Assembly (NCBI GenBank): GCA_035772785.1
Contig: JAOCPU010000005.1
Coordinates: 620,001-684,000 of the forward strand
From: Phlebiopsis flavidoalba
Taxonomy: Eukaryota; Basidiomycota; Agaricomycetes; Polyporales; Phanerochaetaceae
Reading direction: 5' to 3'
Length of the DNA stretch: 64,000 nucleotides
The translations under genes were made by a program, and so were the position numbers. The notes beneath the pieces were generated by a model. It did not search any database, was not told where the DNA came from, and saw nothing but the letters and a program-made list of their open reading frames with translations. Shown piece after piece: positions 1-12,335 of this stretch. Numbering within the stretch: position 1 is the stretch's first letter; every line of letters starts with the position of its first letter.

Positions 1-1525
1 TGCGCTAAGATTCTCTTCATTGTAAATTCTAAAGAATAGACCAGAAGACACACCTCCCATGAAAGTAGTGTTTTGACCTATAGCTGCGGTCACAGAGACT
101 CTGCATGTCCGTTTGCAGACAGAAGCCCTGAACTAAAGTTAGGAGTCGCGTAGGACACAGGTCACACATTCCGCACCGTTTGGTCGCAGTTGGGACGTTG
201 CGGCGGCCAATGTCGCCGCGAAGCAAGATAACGAGCAGGGTCCTGCTTTGCAAAGAGCGCATGGGGACTAAGAGGGCAGACTATGGCAGGGAGGTCGGGG
301 CGACGGCGCGACACCAGCCTCGAAGAGACCCTCATATACTCCTCGCAACGGGACCCCCTGATGGCTAACAAGCACACTGTGGCTCGGATCCGGGGAAGTC
401 TGCGATTGAACAAGCAGTGCATGAGCGAACATAGTGGAAAGAGTTGCAGTGTGACGAACATGGTTTCACGCGCATTTGTCGCTGCGAAGGCTCTGCACAT
501 GGGCGCTGTGCTTCGCGACCACCTGATAGCGGCGGCCCTGTGTACTTTTGGCCTCAACGTGCGCAAGCGATTGAACGCAGTCTGTCATTGCCTCTGCGCA
601 TCATTGCAGGTCAGCCGCGCGATCAGTAGCCACGTTCCCGCCGCGATGGTGGTATCTGTTCCTTCGCTTCCGGTTTTTCATTCCTCCTGGCGCTCAAAGT
701 CCTTTTACGTCAATTCGAAGATGTTGAAGGGGGGAGATTTGAATGGTTGAAGGGGGAGTTCTCGTGGGGCTGCTCTTGAGAACACATGGCTTCAAAACGG
801 ACAGACCGTGCGTGGGATGCTGTGTAATTCTTGTTCGCACCATCGTGTTCTGGGGAAACCATCACAACCAAAGTGTGATGCGACCACTAGCACAAGCTAC
901 TGTCAAGCCCACTCGACGAAGCCGAGTTTTTGTATAGACAGCGACGACTCACCAGGGATGGGGCCAGCACATGTTATGGGTTTGTTTACAGACCTGTCCA
1001 AGTCACCACGCCTGTGTAGCCCGAGTGTAGCCTCGTTCACTTGGTTGCGATGAGTCGAAAGCTGTGACCAAGTTAACTACAAGGCGATTCTTGACTGGAC
1101 AACGCGATATACATCGAGAAAGAAAAGGCAGAGATACGTACTACACAACTCGCGAATCACACCACATTTTAGCGCATACATGAAGATTATGTATCCTCAA
1201 ATATACGCTATAACATGAGTGATGAAGAGTGCCAGAACGCGTATGATCAACAATGAAATCTGCACATGATGGTGAGTAGAAAGAGAAAGAGTATGGGCGG
1301 CAGCCAGCTCTCAGCGGCTCGAGGCTAGCGCGATGAGCTCGTCCGTCACGTCTTTCGCCTCATCTATTCCTGCAACCACTTACGAATCTGTCCGCGCTCT
1401 GCCTCAGGACGACATCCACTTCGAGCGGCGAGGATGCTCATCTACACGACGTGAAGACTTTAGTCACTCCATAGGTTCCCGCGTCACGAACCGTATAAAT
1501 CTGAGTTTGAGCACACACAAACCGG
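1..1525. other. No supported gene
   Basis: Open frames here are short, on both strands, and none resembles a known protein. A minus-strand stretch at about 1325-1440 reads like the tail of a protein (GQIRKWLQ, one frame break, then DEAKDVTDELIALASS and a stop). It is too short and isolated to call. Confidence 0.5.
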
Positions 1526-2738
1526 ATGCAGATGCACAAGCCCCCTGAGTCCTATCTCTCTCACCTCGACAGCCATGACCACAGTCTCCAGACATACAGT
1601 GGTAAGTCGCAGGTCTGCCCGGTGCACGTCTTCTCTGAGCGCGAGTTCCGCAGCATCACAGGCAAAGTCGTCGTGCTGTTCTTCCTGCACGGTCGCAGGG
1701 CTCTGCTATGGAACGACCGTCAAGGATAAGGCAGGATGAGAACATCGTGCGGTTTCGCTGCTGAAAAGGGGTCTGCTGCAGCCACCCTTCTGGTTGTTAC
1801 GATTGGTGGAGTGTTTGCCAATTGTGCCGCCCTTGTATTGAAGTGCTAGAAGAAAGTGCAGGACCAAAGGAACCCCACGGTCCAACGAGTGGTAGATGCT
1901 CATGCGCTAACAACGCTTGGAAGGACCGGTAACGAACGTCATGCGTGAGCATTTATTTGTTTTCCCGCATATATGCAAACCTTACGTTGAGACGTCAGCA
2001 TCGACATGTACGCGACGTATAGTACGTCGTGCGCTCCTTCCGTCCCCTGACTGCAGCTGACCACCACGAAGCCGGTACAGCAGCAGACGTATTCCTACTA
2101 TGATCGACTTCCTTCCGTTCATACCTCTTCCCCTCTGAAGAAGCTCAGATGTTTCGCCCAATGGACCATCGCAGGTAGCAGTCTTGGTGTGCCACGCCGC
2201 CTGGTACCTGCCTCTGTCACGGTGAGGCCTTGCATAGCTCTTCCCACACGTCTCTTAACTAACCACACTCAGAACCTCGCCTCAAGCTAGGCATACCCAT
2301 CATCGGGTGCCCAACTACCTACCACCTAATCGCGAACCGCGCGCGTTACTCAGGCGTGCCGTTCGAGCCACCACACATCCCAACGAGCTTCCTCGCGCTC
2401 GTCCGCGCGGGCGACCCCGCACATGCGCCTTACACCGCGCAAGATGACTCGAAAACCCATGATCCTCGGGAAGAAGGTACTCGTGCTCAGCGGCGCGGGC
2501 GGACCGCATCGTGCCGGTGGGCGAGCAGCGACACGTTTGTGACGAAATCTAGTTGGTCGGGTCCGAGGGCGTGAAGAAGGTGATTGTGTACAAGGACCTC
2601 GGCCACGAATGCACGGAGGAGATGCTCAAGGAGGCGGCAGACTTTGTGTGGGAGCACGCGCATCGAGCGTGGTCTAATCTACGGCGCATTCTTATAGTCC
2701 TCTGGTTTATTGTCCTTCGTAGTACGGAAACGGAGTAA
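1526..2738 (+). CDS. Alpha/beta hydrolase, frameshifted
   Basis: This is a fungal alpha/beta-hydrolase of the prolyl-oligopeptidase-like type, probably a cytosolic esterase or peptidase; the substrate is unknown. The start at 1526 leads into VHVFSEREFRSITGKVVVLF, then LHGR. After a frame change come DQRN and VVDA, then NERHA and DMYA, then IDFLP and LFPSEE. The nucleophile elbow (GSSLG, then HAAW one frame over) lies near 2174-2205 and supplies the catalytic Ser. The C-terminal part has GVPFEPPHIPTSFLALVRAG, then KKVLVLSGA, DRIVP (Asp) and DLGHECTEEM (His). At least five frame changes and some introns are needed to join these blocks. The full Ser-Asp-His order is present, so it is either a recently decayed gene or a real gene with base-call indels. 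It converges on the kinase gene downstream. Confidence 0.72.
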
Positions 2739-3541
2739 AGGTAGAAATGTGTGTATATGTACGCGATCGAAGAGATGCAGAATGTCCGCTGGAACTACAA
2801 CCGAAACGAGCAGATACTATTGCACAGATGTGAATACAAGACAGGGCGAAGCAATTGTGTGGTGACACACAATAATTGAGAATGAATGGTGGTGTAGTAC
2901 GACAAGGATTCAAGTCGAGAGAGCATTGTAAACGCGAAGCGACGGATGATCGGTCAAACCCAGCCGCCAGGCTATCCGCACATAGTGTACGAAACGCACA
3001 GAGTCCGGCTGCACGCGCACCGCACACACTTGGTTCGTTTCACCCAGCACGAACGCCGCCGAAGCGTGCACTACCGCGGTCCCGCCCGGGCGGGCAAGAT
3101 ATGTTTATACCCCCATTGAGTACGCTTAGGACAAGCTCGTCTACGCACAAAACGAAGCGATTGTTTTTTGCAGAGTGGATTTGCTGAAGCCAGCAGCTGG
3201 AGGACTGTGGGGTATAGGCGCGAGAGGATGATGAGAGGTCGAAAAGCAAGGGAGGTGGAAAGCGATTTTTGTGTTGTGTGTTCATGACGATTGGCCGCGG
3301 CATAGTGCCGTGGCGCGGGATAATTAGTGCGGAGACGTGTGTGCAGGGGGGCGTGAGAGTGTCGCCGGCTTCGCGGAGGAGAGTTAGGGCTACATCGACA
3401 AAGGACATGGAGTACACCTGGTGGTACAGCGTGTTCGTCGTGGCGGCCGCGGACAGCCCGCCGATGTTCTCTACGTGTGGGGCCCTCGGCGCGGGCGTCG
3501 GATCCGGCTCGCAGATCCCGCGGGGGCGTGCAGGCTGCCAT
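2739..3541. other. Convergent intergenic region
   Basis: This is the 3' side of two convergent genes. Open frames of 100-150 codons occur on the minus strand at 3040-3541. One stretch (LYHQVYSMSFVDVALTLLRE) could be an unrecognised coding piece, but no family is apparent. Confidence 0.4.
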
Positions 3542-5512
3542 TTATTTGTTGTCTGCAGCTCGTGTCCTTCTGCTTGTTGTTGCTTGTTCTTGCTGCTTTT
3601 CTGCTGCCGTATGCCGTAGCCGCGCCTCGCGCGACTCTATCGCACCCGCGACCCAGCCGACCATGTCTACTTCGAGCGTTCTTGTCTCGTACGAGGAAGG
3701 GATGTGCCTGTGATTGGTCAGTGGGTTAGCGGCGCGTGAGACATGGTTATAGGGGTGACGCACTAGAAGCTCGGCGTATGTGGCACGCATCTCAGGTACC
3801 CTGTGGAGACACCGCGCCACGAAATCTTTCGCCTCATCTGTGTAATCCGTCGTCGGGTAGTTCTGGTGGGTCGCCGTGGACGATGGCGGTGAGCTGTGCA
3901 AAGGACGTTGGCGTATGTTTCTGGGGGATACGGGTAGTGTCCGAGTGCCATCTCTATCATGGAAAGGCCTAGTGACCACACATCCGAAGACACGGTATAT
4001 GTTCCACCGACGTTTATTTTTGCGATTCACCCTTGATACGCTCCGGCTGCGATCAAAGCTCAATTATGGGGCGCGCATGGCTATCCAAGCTTGGCCACTC
4101 ACCGCCATGTAGCTTTGACATCCGATGTTCGTCTTCGCGAGTGATCGCTCGAGCTGACCCGAGACGCCGAAGTCGCACAACTTGACTTCACTTCCCTTCT
4201 TGTTCACCAGAACGTTTGTTGGCTTCACATCTGGGGCGGGTAATCAGTGCTACCCCCGTCCGGCGTCATTCCGAATGACATACCACGATGGATGATATCT
4301 GCATGTCGTCCCCTTCAAGACTTCAAGCCCGCACCAGGGTTGCTATGCTTCCTGTTATCACACCCGCCCAAGAACAGGTTCTGGTATGCCGTCTTTCTCC
4401 AGTTTGTCGAGCGAGCCCGCATCCATGTACTCCATGCAATAGTATACACATCTGAAACCATAAGTGATGAGTGATTCGCTCTCCTACACCGAACCGACTC
4501 ACGATTCGATGAAGAATGCTCCGTAGAAGTCCACTTTTTCTGAGGCCCTGAGCGGCCCGATTGTAGGATGTCGAGTTCCATAATGATTGCATTCAATTTG
4601 CCGTCCATCCAATTTCCAGCCGTATTTCCTGATCTTGTTGAGTCTGGCATACAACCAACAATTTTGCGGCGAGACGAACCTTCATGGCCATATACACCTT
4701 TGTTGGCTTGTGCAGGACTTTCTTCACGGCTTACCGTAGTTTACCCCGCCCAAGTTCTTCTTCTAGCTGAAGCTGGCTCATGTTGATCGAGACAATGATG
4801 CTCCATTCGAGAAAATCGACGCCTTTCGCGTGTACTAACCGCCTTCCCGTTAAAGTTGAGCGCTCCGAGACGCTGGTCTCTGCGTGCAGGTTAATGAGGC
4901 TCCTGCTCCAAGGCACAATGAGATAAGGTATGACGTACACGATCTTGCCGAAATTCGAAAAGGGGGTACCCCATGTCGCTTCGGGGTGACCATGCGGGGG
5001 TGCATCCTCCAGGTTTGGGCCTGCCGCCTCCCAGGCCAGCGCTGCTAGGACCGCCGCCAGACGGCAGATTCAAAGTTGAGGCCTCCCGAGAAATATCGTT
5101 CACGTTCAGCTTTGGCCTGCCCGCCGTGCCGCAAGGCCTCCAGATGACCTGGCGGTCTTCCAGGCGCGGATGGGCGCCTGACTGTGCAGACCGGAGCATG
5201 GGATGTTGTACTTTATCGCCAAGACTCATGTTCTGGAGGGCGTTTGCTGCTGCGTCCATTCCCGCTTGTTGACTCGTGAAGCCATCTACAAAGACACAGA
5301 TGAGACTGATGCGCGGCGATTTGAGTGTGTACACATACCGCTGCCATCTTTGCCTGTAGGGACTTTGGAATTGGTGTCGATGTCCATGGGTTTGCGATGG
5401 GCGAGCAGGCTGGCGACCGTCCGCGTCGAGGGCGCGCCTGGGTTGGACGTTGCGGAAGGGGGACATTAGGGCGGGTGACCGTTGGATCTGGCGGTGCTGG
5501 TGATTCGGACAT
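3542..5512 (-). CDS. PBS2: MAP kinase kinase, PBS2/Wis1-like
   Basis: This is a dual-specificity MAPKK, by sequence style the HOG/stress-pathway kinase that phosphorylates a p38-like MAPK. The N-terminus is a proline- and glycine-rich linker starting [20 protein letters not shown], with a later [20 protein letters not shown] block. Kinase blocks in order are [14 protein letters not shown] (glycine loop, ~4790), [11 protein letters not shown] (alpha-C), [13 protein letters not shown] (hinge, ~4400-4450), the catalytic loop interrupted by an intron (IIHR, then [13 protein letters not shown]), [19 protein letters not shown] (the S-x-A-x-T activation segment), [20 protein letters not shown], then [14 protein letters not shown]. 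Several short GT-AG introns and several one-base frame changes are present. The stop at 3542 follows a basic Gln-rich tail. The gene is divergent from the BAG-domain gene. Confidence 0.85.
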
Positions 5513-6092
5513 TGTGGGCGGTAGCGACCGAGGACGACGAGAAGAGCAGTGGTGGCGAAAGATGAGGATGAAATGGACGGGGAGAAAGGAGATTTTGATT
5601 CAGTCGGGCTATGACATCAGGACCTTTGTCACTCTCTTACTTACTTAATACTTATCCGCCGTCTCCGGCAGTTTCCGTGATTCAGAGAGCTTGTACAAGG
5701 TTCATGGGACGCTTTCTTACCATGTAATCAAATCACTACTGACTCGGTCACAAGGAGCGTTTACGGTGATTCACCTTGATCAGTGACTGCCACTTGCCTC
5801 CACTCCTTGGTCTACTTTTGTGTCTGTTTGTCTTTGCTCCCTTCTTTGTTCGATTATCCGCACAACAAGTCGGCTGCAGCGTGTCTAGCTGCATATAAAC
5901 ACGTTGCGCATGCAACTGCCGTCCGAATTCTCCCCCGTATACATTGGTGCGCGCAGCTCTTGTCCCGCTGCCAGCACGTTTGATCCTCGACTGCGGCCAC
6001 GACCCGCAGCGATCCCGCTTGTTCTCATCGTTGCTCGGAACAGCCTACACCTCGAGCGAAGCGTCCTCTTGGGCGTGCAGTCTAGCCGAAAA
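5513..6092. promoter_or_regulatory. Divergent promoter region, PBS2-like / BAG
   Basis: About 580 bp separate two divergently oriented start codons. Pyrimidine-rich stretches near 5820-5860 are typical of fungal promoters. No specific binding site could be assigned. Confidence 0.4.
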
Positions 6093-7022
6093 ATGAGCTT
6101 TCTACGTCGTGAAATGGGGCCAGGAGGAAAGGTGAGTCGTCCTTCCCTGCTGAGCTCTACATTCGCCTCACTTCGCCGGCACAAGTCGCGTCAACTGACC
6201 TTGCGGCTCCCAACTATCCCACATGATTCATATATACGCTGTTCTTTCCCGCTCTAACACGCATCTTTCTTGCCCAGGCTGACATTCCCCCTTGCCCCCG
6301 CAAACCGCCCAACTGTCCGTCATCCGCAAGCAAATCGCCGACTACACCCAAATGCCCGCCGAGTTCATTCAAACTCGTCCATGCAGGCGCGGTGATGAAA
6401 GATGATAACGCTCCAGTACGTACATATTTATTCGCCATTCCGTTCCGTCAACCTTCTACCTTCCCGCCGACTCATATAAACGCTTGATCCCCTTGGAGCA
6501 AGTTTGCACAAGTAACCCTTACTTCATGTCAACTTCCCGCTTCGCCCCCCAACTAAACACCGTGCATAGTCTCCGCATATGGCATCAACGAGAAGTCAAA
6601 GATAGCTGTGGTCGGCGGCGGGGACAACTCACTACCGTCCAAGAAGGCCGCCCCCGAACGGCGTACGGGCCCGCTACGGAAGAGAGCACAATAAAGCAGA
6701 TCCGGACAGAGCTCGACAAGGTCCGGCAAACGTTTGCAGCCAGACGTAGACAGCTTCCTGTCGACCCTTCAAGGAACCACCACGTCATCTGCTCCCCCGC
6801 CGCAGCCCGCGATAAACCATCGCACTCCCAACGGAAAGGCAACGCCTACAAAGCAAGCTGACCTTGCGCAAGAACATGTGCGGCTTGGCGAGATGTTGCT
6901 CCCAAAGTCTGCTACGGCTAGACGCCATCAATGCCGAAGGCGAATGGGAAGTTGCCCGCAAGGAGAGAAAAAGCGCGGTTAAAGAAGTGCAAACCTTGCT
7001 TGATCGCCTAGACGGTGGGTAG
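6093..7022 (+). CDS. BAG-domain co-chaperone with ubiquitin-like N-terminus
   Basis: This protein likely binds the Hsp70 ATPase domain as a nucleotide-exchange factor. Exon 1 (MSFLRREMGPGGK) ends at a GTGAGT donor. Exon 2 carries the ubiquitin-like fold AQLSVIRKQIADYTQMPAEF, then FKLVHAGAVMKDDNAP. A third exon begins SAYGINEKSKIAVVGGGDNS. The C-terminal BAG helices read STIKQIRTELDKVRQT, then QPDVDSFLSTLQG, ADLAQEHVRLGEMLL, LDAINAEGEWEVARKERKSA and VKEVQTLLDRLDGG before the stop. The domain order is that of Agaricomycete BAG-domain proteins. Four or five one-base shifts break the frame, at homopolymers such as CCCC and TT. The residues of the BAG helices are otherwise well kept, which argues for a functional gene with consensus errors. 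Confidence 0.82.
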
Positions 7023-7616
7023 GCGGCAACGGCTCAAGTCATCATAGACGTCCTTGGTGTATGTTATGTCGTATGTATAATTCCCACGCTATCATCCTTG
7101 GAATAATTGCATTTCCGTGACAGAACCAGACAGTTTCTATGAGTCGGTTCTGATTATTGACTTCAGAACAGCGCTTGAATGCATGCTATCATCTACATGG
7201 GATGGCTCTCAATACACGCAGTCCAGCACGACCCAGCAGGTTGCCTCGCCCCCCAGACTCAGTTGGACGAATCTACAAAGCATGTATATGTTGCTCGATT
7301 TACTCAGACACTATAGCCTTTGCTCTATGATCGCCACTCGTCAGCTACTTACCTCTACTTGCCAATATTTGCCGAAACGACGGCAAGCGCCTCGGAGCGC
7401 CCATCAACGCCCTCGGGGAAGCTTCGGTCTGCGGCACAGTGACCGCCGAGTTCAAACCCAAAGCTGAGGACTGTGACAGATGATAAAGACCCACTGACAA
7501 ATGTTTAATCTCTTCTGAGCAAATGATCGTCCGTATTTGTGTCAAAAGAGAGGCTTGGTGGAACTACTGTTACAGTTTACGAGAGTTGGGCTGACGCCCC
7601 GCCCACAACAAACAAA
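7023..7616. other. Intergenic, possible coding remnant
   Basis: This lies between two convergent genes. A plus-strand stretch at about 7340-7480 reads coherently (DGKRLGAPINALGEASVCGT, then AEFKPKAEDC and a stop), but no family is recognised and the opposite strand is also open. Confidence 0.3.
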
Positions 7617-8995
7617 TCATGCCAATATCTTATCAACGCGCATACCGTTGATGAGACTGTTGTCCACGATTATAGTTTCTCCATTAACAAATTCGGATTC
7701 ATCTGTTGTAGCATTTGGTTTGAATACTCGTGCAGCCTGGATTAGTTCACGGTGTGACGTACTGGATGCGAGGTAGAGCACCGCGTTGGCAATTGCTTCC
7801 GAAGGCTCGATGAGAAAGTCGTAAAGAGGAGGCTTACAAAACTTACAAATCGGCCTCGTAAAAATACTCAGGGGCGAGTTCCGCATTCCCCGCCAGCGGC
7901 CCAGGGAGGAGATTCGTTGAATAAATCCCGGTGCAACCGCATTGACACGGACGTTCCTGCCCTTGCGGAGAAGTTCGACAGCAGCGCTCTCTGTCATACT
8001 CACAGAGCTATTCGGGTTGTATCGAGTTAAGCAGTCACTACAACGAGAGCGAGAATAGCATACGCGGCTTTTCCTGCATTATCTTTGACATTTATCAACG
8101 CGTGACGCGGGGGAAACAGACAATATAGACACATACACGCCATAGGGGCTATACCGCCTCGAATGCCTGCCACTGTGGAGTGAAATGGGATTTTAAGATT
8201 GACAAACCTCAGAAAATTGGACGGTAGGTGTATACTCACCAGATGCGGTCAGGACGATACTTCCTCTACCGGAATTTTCCCCTACCCTTTTATCCATGAA
8301 TCTTGGGGCGTGCTTCAAGGCAAGAAACTGTCTATGGAGCGTCTCATGTTTGGCCATCACAGATGCATATGAAGGAATTTTGCTCTTACGATGCAGCATT
8401 ATTCTTGAGAATCCCTCATATAATTATCGAGTGTCGCTCCTCTTCGCACGTTGACATTGTAGTGACTTCCCAGGGCTCCTGCCTATGATTTAAACGTGAG
8501 GACAAGAAAAATGTGACCTGATTCCGCTGCCATACATCTTAGCAAAGAAGACGTCTAGCTGACCCTCTTGCTTGACTGCTGTTTCACATGCCTCCTTTAA
8601 TAGTCTCTTCGTCGGTGGCGTCGGCTTTCACGAATGTCATCTAGTGTGCTTGTTGAGTGTCTGACTAGACCAAACGATGTCGCGCCGACCTTCGTATTGG
8701 GGAATTTCGTCTCTGCTTCCTTCTCTAAAGAGCAGAGAAATTCTTGGTATCGAGGTCGAGCGCATAGATGCGTCGGGCACCTAGACTCGTACTGAGTACA
8801 CGATCGTAAAGCTAGTGATATAAACGTTCATATACCCTCCTCTGCGAAGCGTCGAATTGATGCCCACCTAGAAGTCAATTTAATAGTCGTATGGAGACGG
8901 AATATAAGATACTCGTACCCGATGCCGAGCGGAGAACCAGCACCAGTGACGATGCAGACTTTACTCGCCAGGCGACCTAGTTTTGCTGTAGCCAT
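7617..8995 (-). CDS. Short-chain dehydrogenase/reductase (SDR)
   Basis: This is an NAD(P)-dependent oxidoreductase of the classical SDR family. It starts MATAKLGRLASKVCIVTGAG and continues SPLGIG, giving the TGxxxGxG cofactor motif. A donor follows, then ARRIYALDLDTKN, KEAETKFPNTKVGATSFGLV, KEACETAVKQEGQLDVFFA and GSIVLTAS (catalytic Ser strand). VAGIRGGIAPMA follows, but the YxxxK region is scrambled by a frame change. The end reads NVRVNAVAPGFI, PSEAIANAVLYLAS and FVNGETIIVDNSLING. The length is normal for the family. About six frame changes occur, and the damaged active-site segment leaves open that this copy is inactive. The substrate cannot be inferred. Confidence 0.78.
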
Positions 8996-10007
8996 AGGGA
9001 GAACACTCAGGGGATACCGAAATCATTACTGGCTCGAAAGGGCGATTTTATCGGTCCTGGCTATCCCACACTGACCGACCCCTTGACCAAGTGTCACAAT
9101 TGACTGTTCGCTTAAGCGTAAAGCGGTGGGAGACATCACTTGCTCATAAGCTCACTGAATGCCATTACAGGATACCGGGTGTGTAGCTCGACTGTTGTAT
9201 ATGGAGCGAAATAACGTTCGGATCTTGGTGATGGAGTCAAATGCAATGGGAACGAGCTCGCCGAGGTTGCCTTCCAGCCTCACGCGCCGTACTAAATCAA
9301 ATCCAAAGAGAGCTGTAGCATGAGTTCCTTTGTGAGCAGGGGTCGGAAGTGTACCGGCTGACATTGTTCTCAGTACTTCTCTGTCTGATGAGCACGATTA
9401 GCTGGGTAAGAGGTTTCTCGATATAAACTATGCGCGAGAACGGCTCACAGGAAGAAACTTCGAAGAATATTCTCATGGGGAATACCGGTGCTGAAGAACG
9501 CGATTAAGGAGTTAAAAATGGTTTCCGTAGAGGTTCAAAGGATACATCGCCAAACTCTACTTGAATCAGCTACCTTGTCATCCATTGAGCTCTGACGAGT
9601 CGAGGTCACTATATGCATGGAGTCAGTCACGTTCAGACTATCAATGGAGGATGTTTCTCACTTTAATGCAGTGCGCGTGCTATGTAATCATGGCCCGGAC
9701 TCCGTGTCGCTCTGTGATGTTTCGCGATCCTCTTATGATCCAGGAGCGTTATGTGAGTAAAGTCCCCCAAGTGTGCCCTGCGCAGAGTGTCCAGAGCGGT
9801 AAATCATGGGCGTCGAGAGATTCGAGCTGAACATAACTGTCTTGAAATGAATCAGGGTCGTCACGTTAGGTGACAGTCATGAGCCATCTATGTAATGCTC
9901 GCTGTAAGTTGGACACCTCTGCTGAGATAATACGGTACTCAAAGTGACCCGTCAATGGACCACCTGGTTGTGCTTTAATTGACCAAAATACACCGTTCAT
10001 TGGAGAC
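8996..10007. other. Upstream region of SDR, no clear gene
   Basis: A 70-codon minus-strand frame at 9152-9364 (starting MSAGTLPTPAHKGTHATALF) lies 157 bp upstream of the SDR start. It matches nothing I recognise. The rest shows no convincing coding structure. Confidence 0.35.
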
Positions 10008-10130
10008 ATTGGCATTTCAGTAGTCTAGGGGCGCGCGCTACGTGCGGACTCCCGGGAGTCAGCTGAATGCTGTGCAGTAGTTACATAAGGAGTAAGCGAC
10101 TCGACCGAGCGGCGCAGCGTCCGGGATTAG
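10008..10130 (+). repeat. Direct repeat copy R1
   Basis: This segment shares spaced blocks with 12336-12500: a GTAGTCT-like start, AGGGGCGCGCGCTA, then GAGTCAGCTGAATGCT, and finally GGAGTAAGCGACTCGACCG. The two copies have the same orientation and flank the inverted-repeat element and F-box gene. Confidence 0.45.
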
Positions 10131-10228
10131 ATGAGCAGCCATCATTTGTGCTCCGCGCGTGCGCCGCCACGACTACGATGTGGGTGACGCGCAGTCGCTG
10201 TCATTTAGGCTCCGTCCCAATAACTTCC

Positions 10229-10587
10229 ATAACACAATAAGAACGGCAAAGTGGCTCTCCATGGGAAACCCTATGATAACCCTCGTGAAAACATGATAAA
10301 TATTGCCTGGGAAACCCGGGACAATCAAGCGTAGAAATAGCACTTTAAATGTACCCAGATTGCTTTCCTGAGAAAATTTGTTTGGAAACACAAACATCAC
10401 ATGCCTACCAGCCAAGTGACAGAGATCTTCCAATACATTTTTCCACCGCCAAAGGTTGAGAAAAACTATTGATATTTTTCTGGTTGGAGTTTTTCGGGAT
10501 ATTTCCCAAAAAGGTTTCAACATTTTTTTCTCACGGTACATTACAGGGTTTCCTGGCGTCCACTTTGGCGTTCTCGTGTGTATAATT
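10229..10587. mobile_element. MITE-like element with ~90-bp inverted repeats
   Basis: The left arm (about 10229-10320) and the reverse complement of the right arm (about 10495-10587) share ordered blocks: AGAACGGCAAAGTGG against AGAACGCCAAAGTGG, GGAAACCCT in both, then GTGA, ATG and TGGGAAA at matching positions. The arms enclose about 175 bp of AT-rich sequence. Size, diverged long terminal inverted repeats and lack of coding content fit a non-autonomous foldback or MITE. A 162-codon open frame across it on the minus strand is a by-product of the inverted arms. The target duplication and exact ends are not resolved. Confidence 0.55.
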
Positions 10588-10770
10588 AGCTGCCATCTCC
10601 GCACACCGTCACGATTCAACCTCGGCGAACTCAAGTCTTGCATTCGCTGTAACAACTGCATTAAAGACCGGAATCACTCGGAGTAGGTCCCACAAGCTGC
10701 TTTCTCGCATTGAACAACCCGAGTTTGACAGGACCGTACACAGAAGATTGCTCATACACAAATCGCGTCA

Positions 10771-12108
10771 CCGACGTCGGGCAAAGGCGTCAGCGCGAAA
10801 AACCATCGAACTGCCACTGGACGTTGTTCAACTTATCGTGGAAAGGGGTTCCCCCCCGAAGCTACCATGCCTGCCTGTACACTCGTGAATAAGACCTGGT
10901 CTGACTGCAGCTCCAGACACATGTTCTTCTCTGTTTCATTCTGAACATGTCCAAGTCAAGCTCTGGCCCTGGAGTACCTTTGTGACTCTCGCCGAAGGCT
11001 CCTCCAGAATACGAGACAATGTCAGGCAGCTTATTCTGAATCCCCAAAGGGCACTCGTCTCCTATTCTGCTTTAAAGGGCAGGCTCCGACTCCTCTGCTT
11101 GTCCTTACGGCGCTCCCAAAACTCGAATTTCTTGAAATCTCATCCAAATCACCTCAATCACGACGCGATAGCCTTGTCCCGGACGCAGTTCCTTCTACAG
11201 TAAAACACTCGATATCGCGACTCTCACTACGATACTGCAATAACTGCGTAGTCGAATGGTGCCTCGCACATTTTGCTAGTGTCGGGGGCGTTTGAAAATG
11301 AACACTTTGCTACTTGCATGTCCTACCGCGTAAAACGACTCCAGGCGCACCATTTATCCATCAATCTACTCACTGTTAGCCTGGACACCACCGGCCATGA
11401 CGCGCTCTCTTGGCTCGAACCTACTATGAAACCCGACAAGGTGGGCAGAAGCTCTACGTCACTTCGGTTAATAAAAGCGACAAACATGGATCCCCCCAAT
11501 GTTCAAACTCACACCCAGTTTCCTTTGGATACAATAAATCCTTTCTACAATCGATAACAAATCCCCTCGAAAAGCTGTTCATTGATCTACCGAGTCACGG
11601 GTTCCTATCGAATAGTGAGTAATTACTGGATATTCTATGTGATCACCAGATTGATAACCCCTTGTCATTCTCCAAGTTCCCGCTCTACGCGAGTGTACAC
11701 AGCTTCCCGATCAATTCCATATTTACATTCTCCTCCTTCAAAACAAATCTCGCTCCTCTGCGTCTCGAAGATGGCCTCCCAGATGGCCCCGATTTCCGTG
11801 ATGAGGAAATCAAAGCGCATCTCGTGGCCCCTCGGCCGCGTTTGCAACGCACTCCTTCCTCCCAACCTCCCGATGTCTCACGATAGAACCTTCCAATGCG
11901 TCAGGCTTTGCTGTCCCGCGCTTGCGCCCGCCTGGACCCCGCTTCGTACGCGAGTTCAACGCAGCGTGCCCACATTTTGCCCATCTAGAAATCTACGTCC
12001 CCAATAGGCAAGCCGTCGCCTAGTGTCCGCCAACAGTGGGAAGATGAGTTTAGGGCTGTGGTTCCAAAGAAATTTTGGCCGCATCTCAAGGTTGTATTTG
12101 GTCGCTGA
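10771..12108 (+). CDS. F-box protein, frameshifted
   Basis: This is probably a substrate adaptor of an SCF ubiquitin ligase. The N-terminal F-box reads IELPLDVVQLIVE, then a frame change and LVNKTWSDCSSRHMFF. Leucine-rich-repeat-like strands follow: LVLTALPKLEFLEISSK, HSISRLSLRYCNNCVVEWCL, NPLEKLFIDLPSHGFLS and CPHFAHLEIYVPNRQAVA. The end reads QWEDEFRAVVPKKFWPHLKV, then VFGR and the stop at 12108. No clear ATG precedes the F-box in frame, so the start is uncertain. Poly-C and A-run frame breaks are present. Agaricomycetes have large F-box families, so the target cannot be predicted. Confidence 0.68.
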
Positions 12109-12335
12109 TGGCGACCGAACGGTAGGAGGTCTCCTTCACTGATTCGTCAATCATGACTAGTCATGCAGGCATGACTGATGACAGTCATCAACACAATTAC
12201 ACAGGTGGGTCACGGTTTTCTCGTGCCTCAATGCGTGTGTCAGCGCGCGGATGTTCGTGGCGCCCCACATTTCTCTTTATGTGGGAATTATTTTACTTGA
12301 AGATGCCGCTGGATCTATACGCCAAGTGTTTTCCA

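Noticed and set aside
162..750. Overlapping frames of 134-155 codons on both strands
   Set aside because: They occur on both strands, lack any family resemblance, and have no supporting splice or promoter context.
10173..10661. 162-codon minus-strand open frame
   Set aside because: It spans the inverted-repeat element, its protein has two inverted-arm-derived halves, and no family is recognised.
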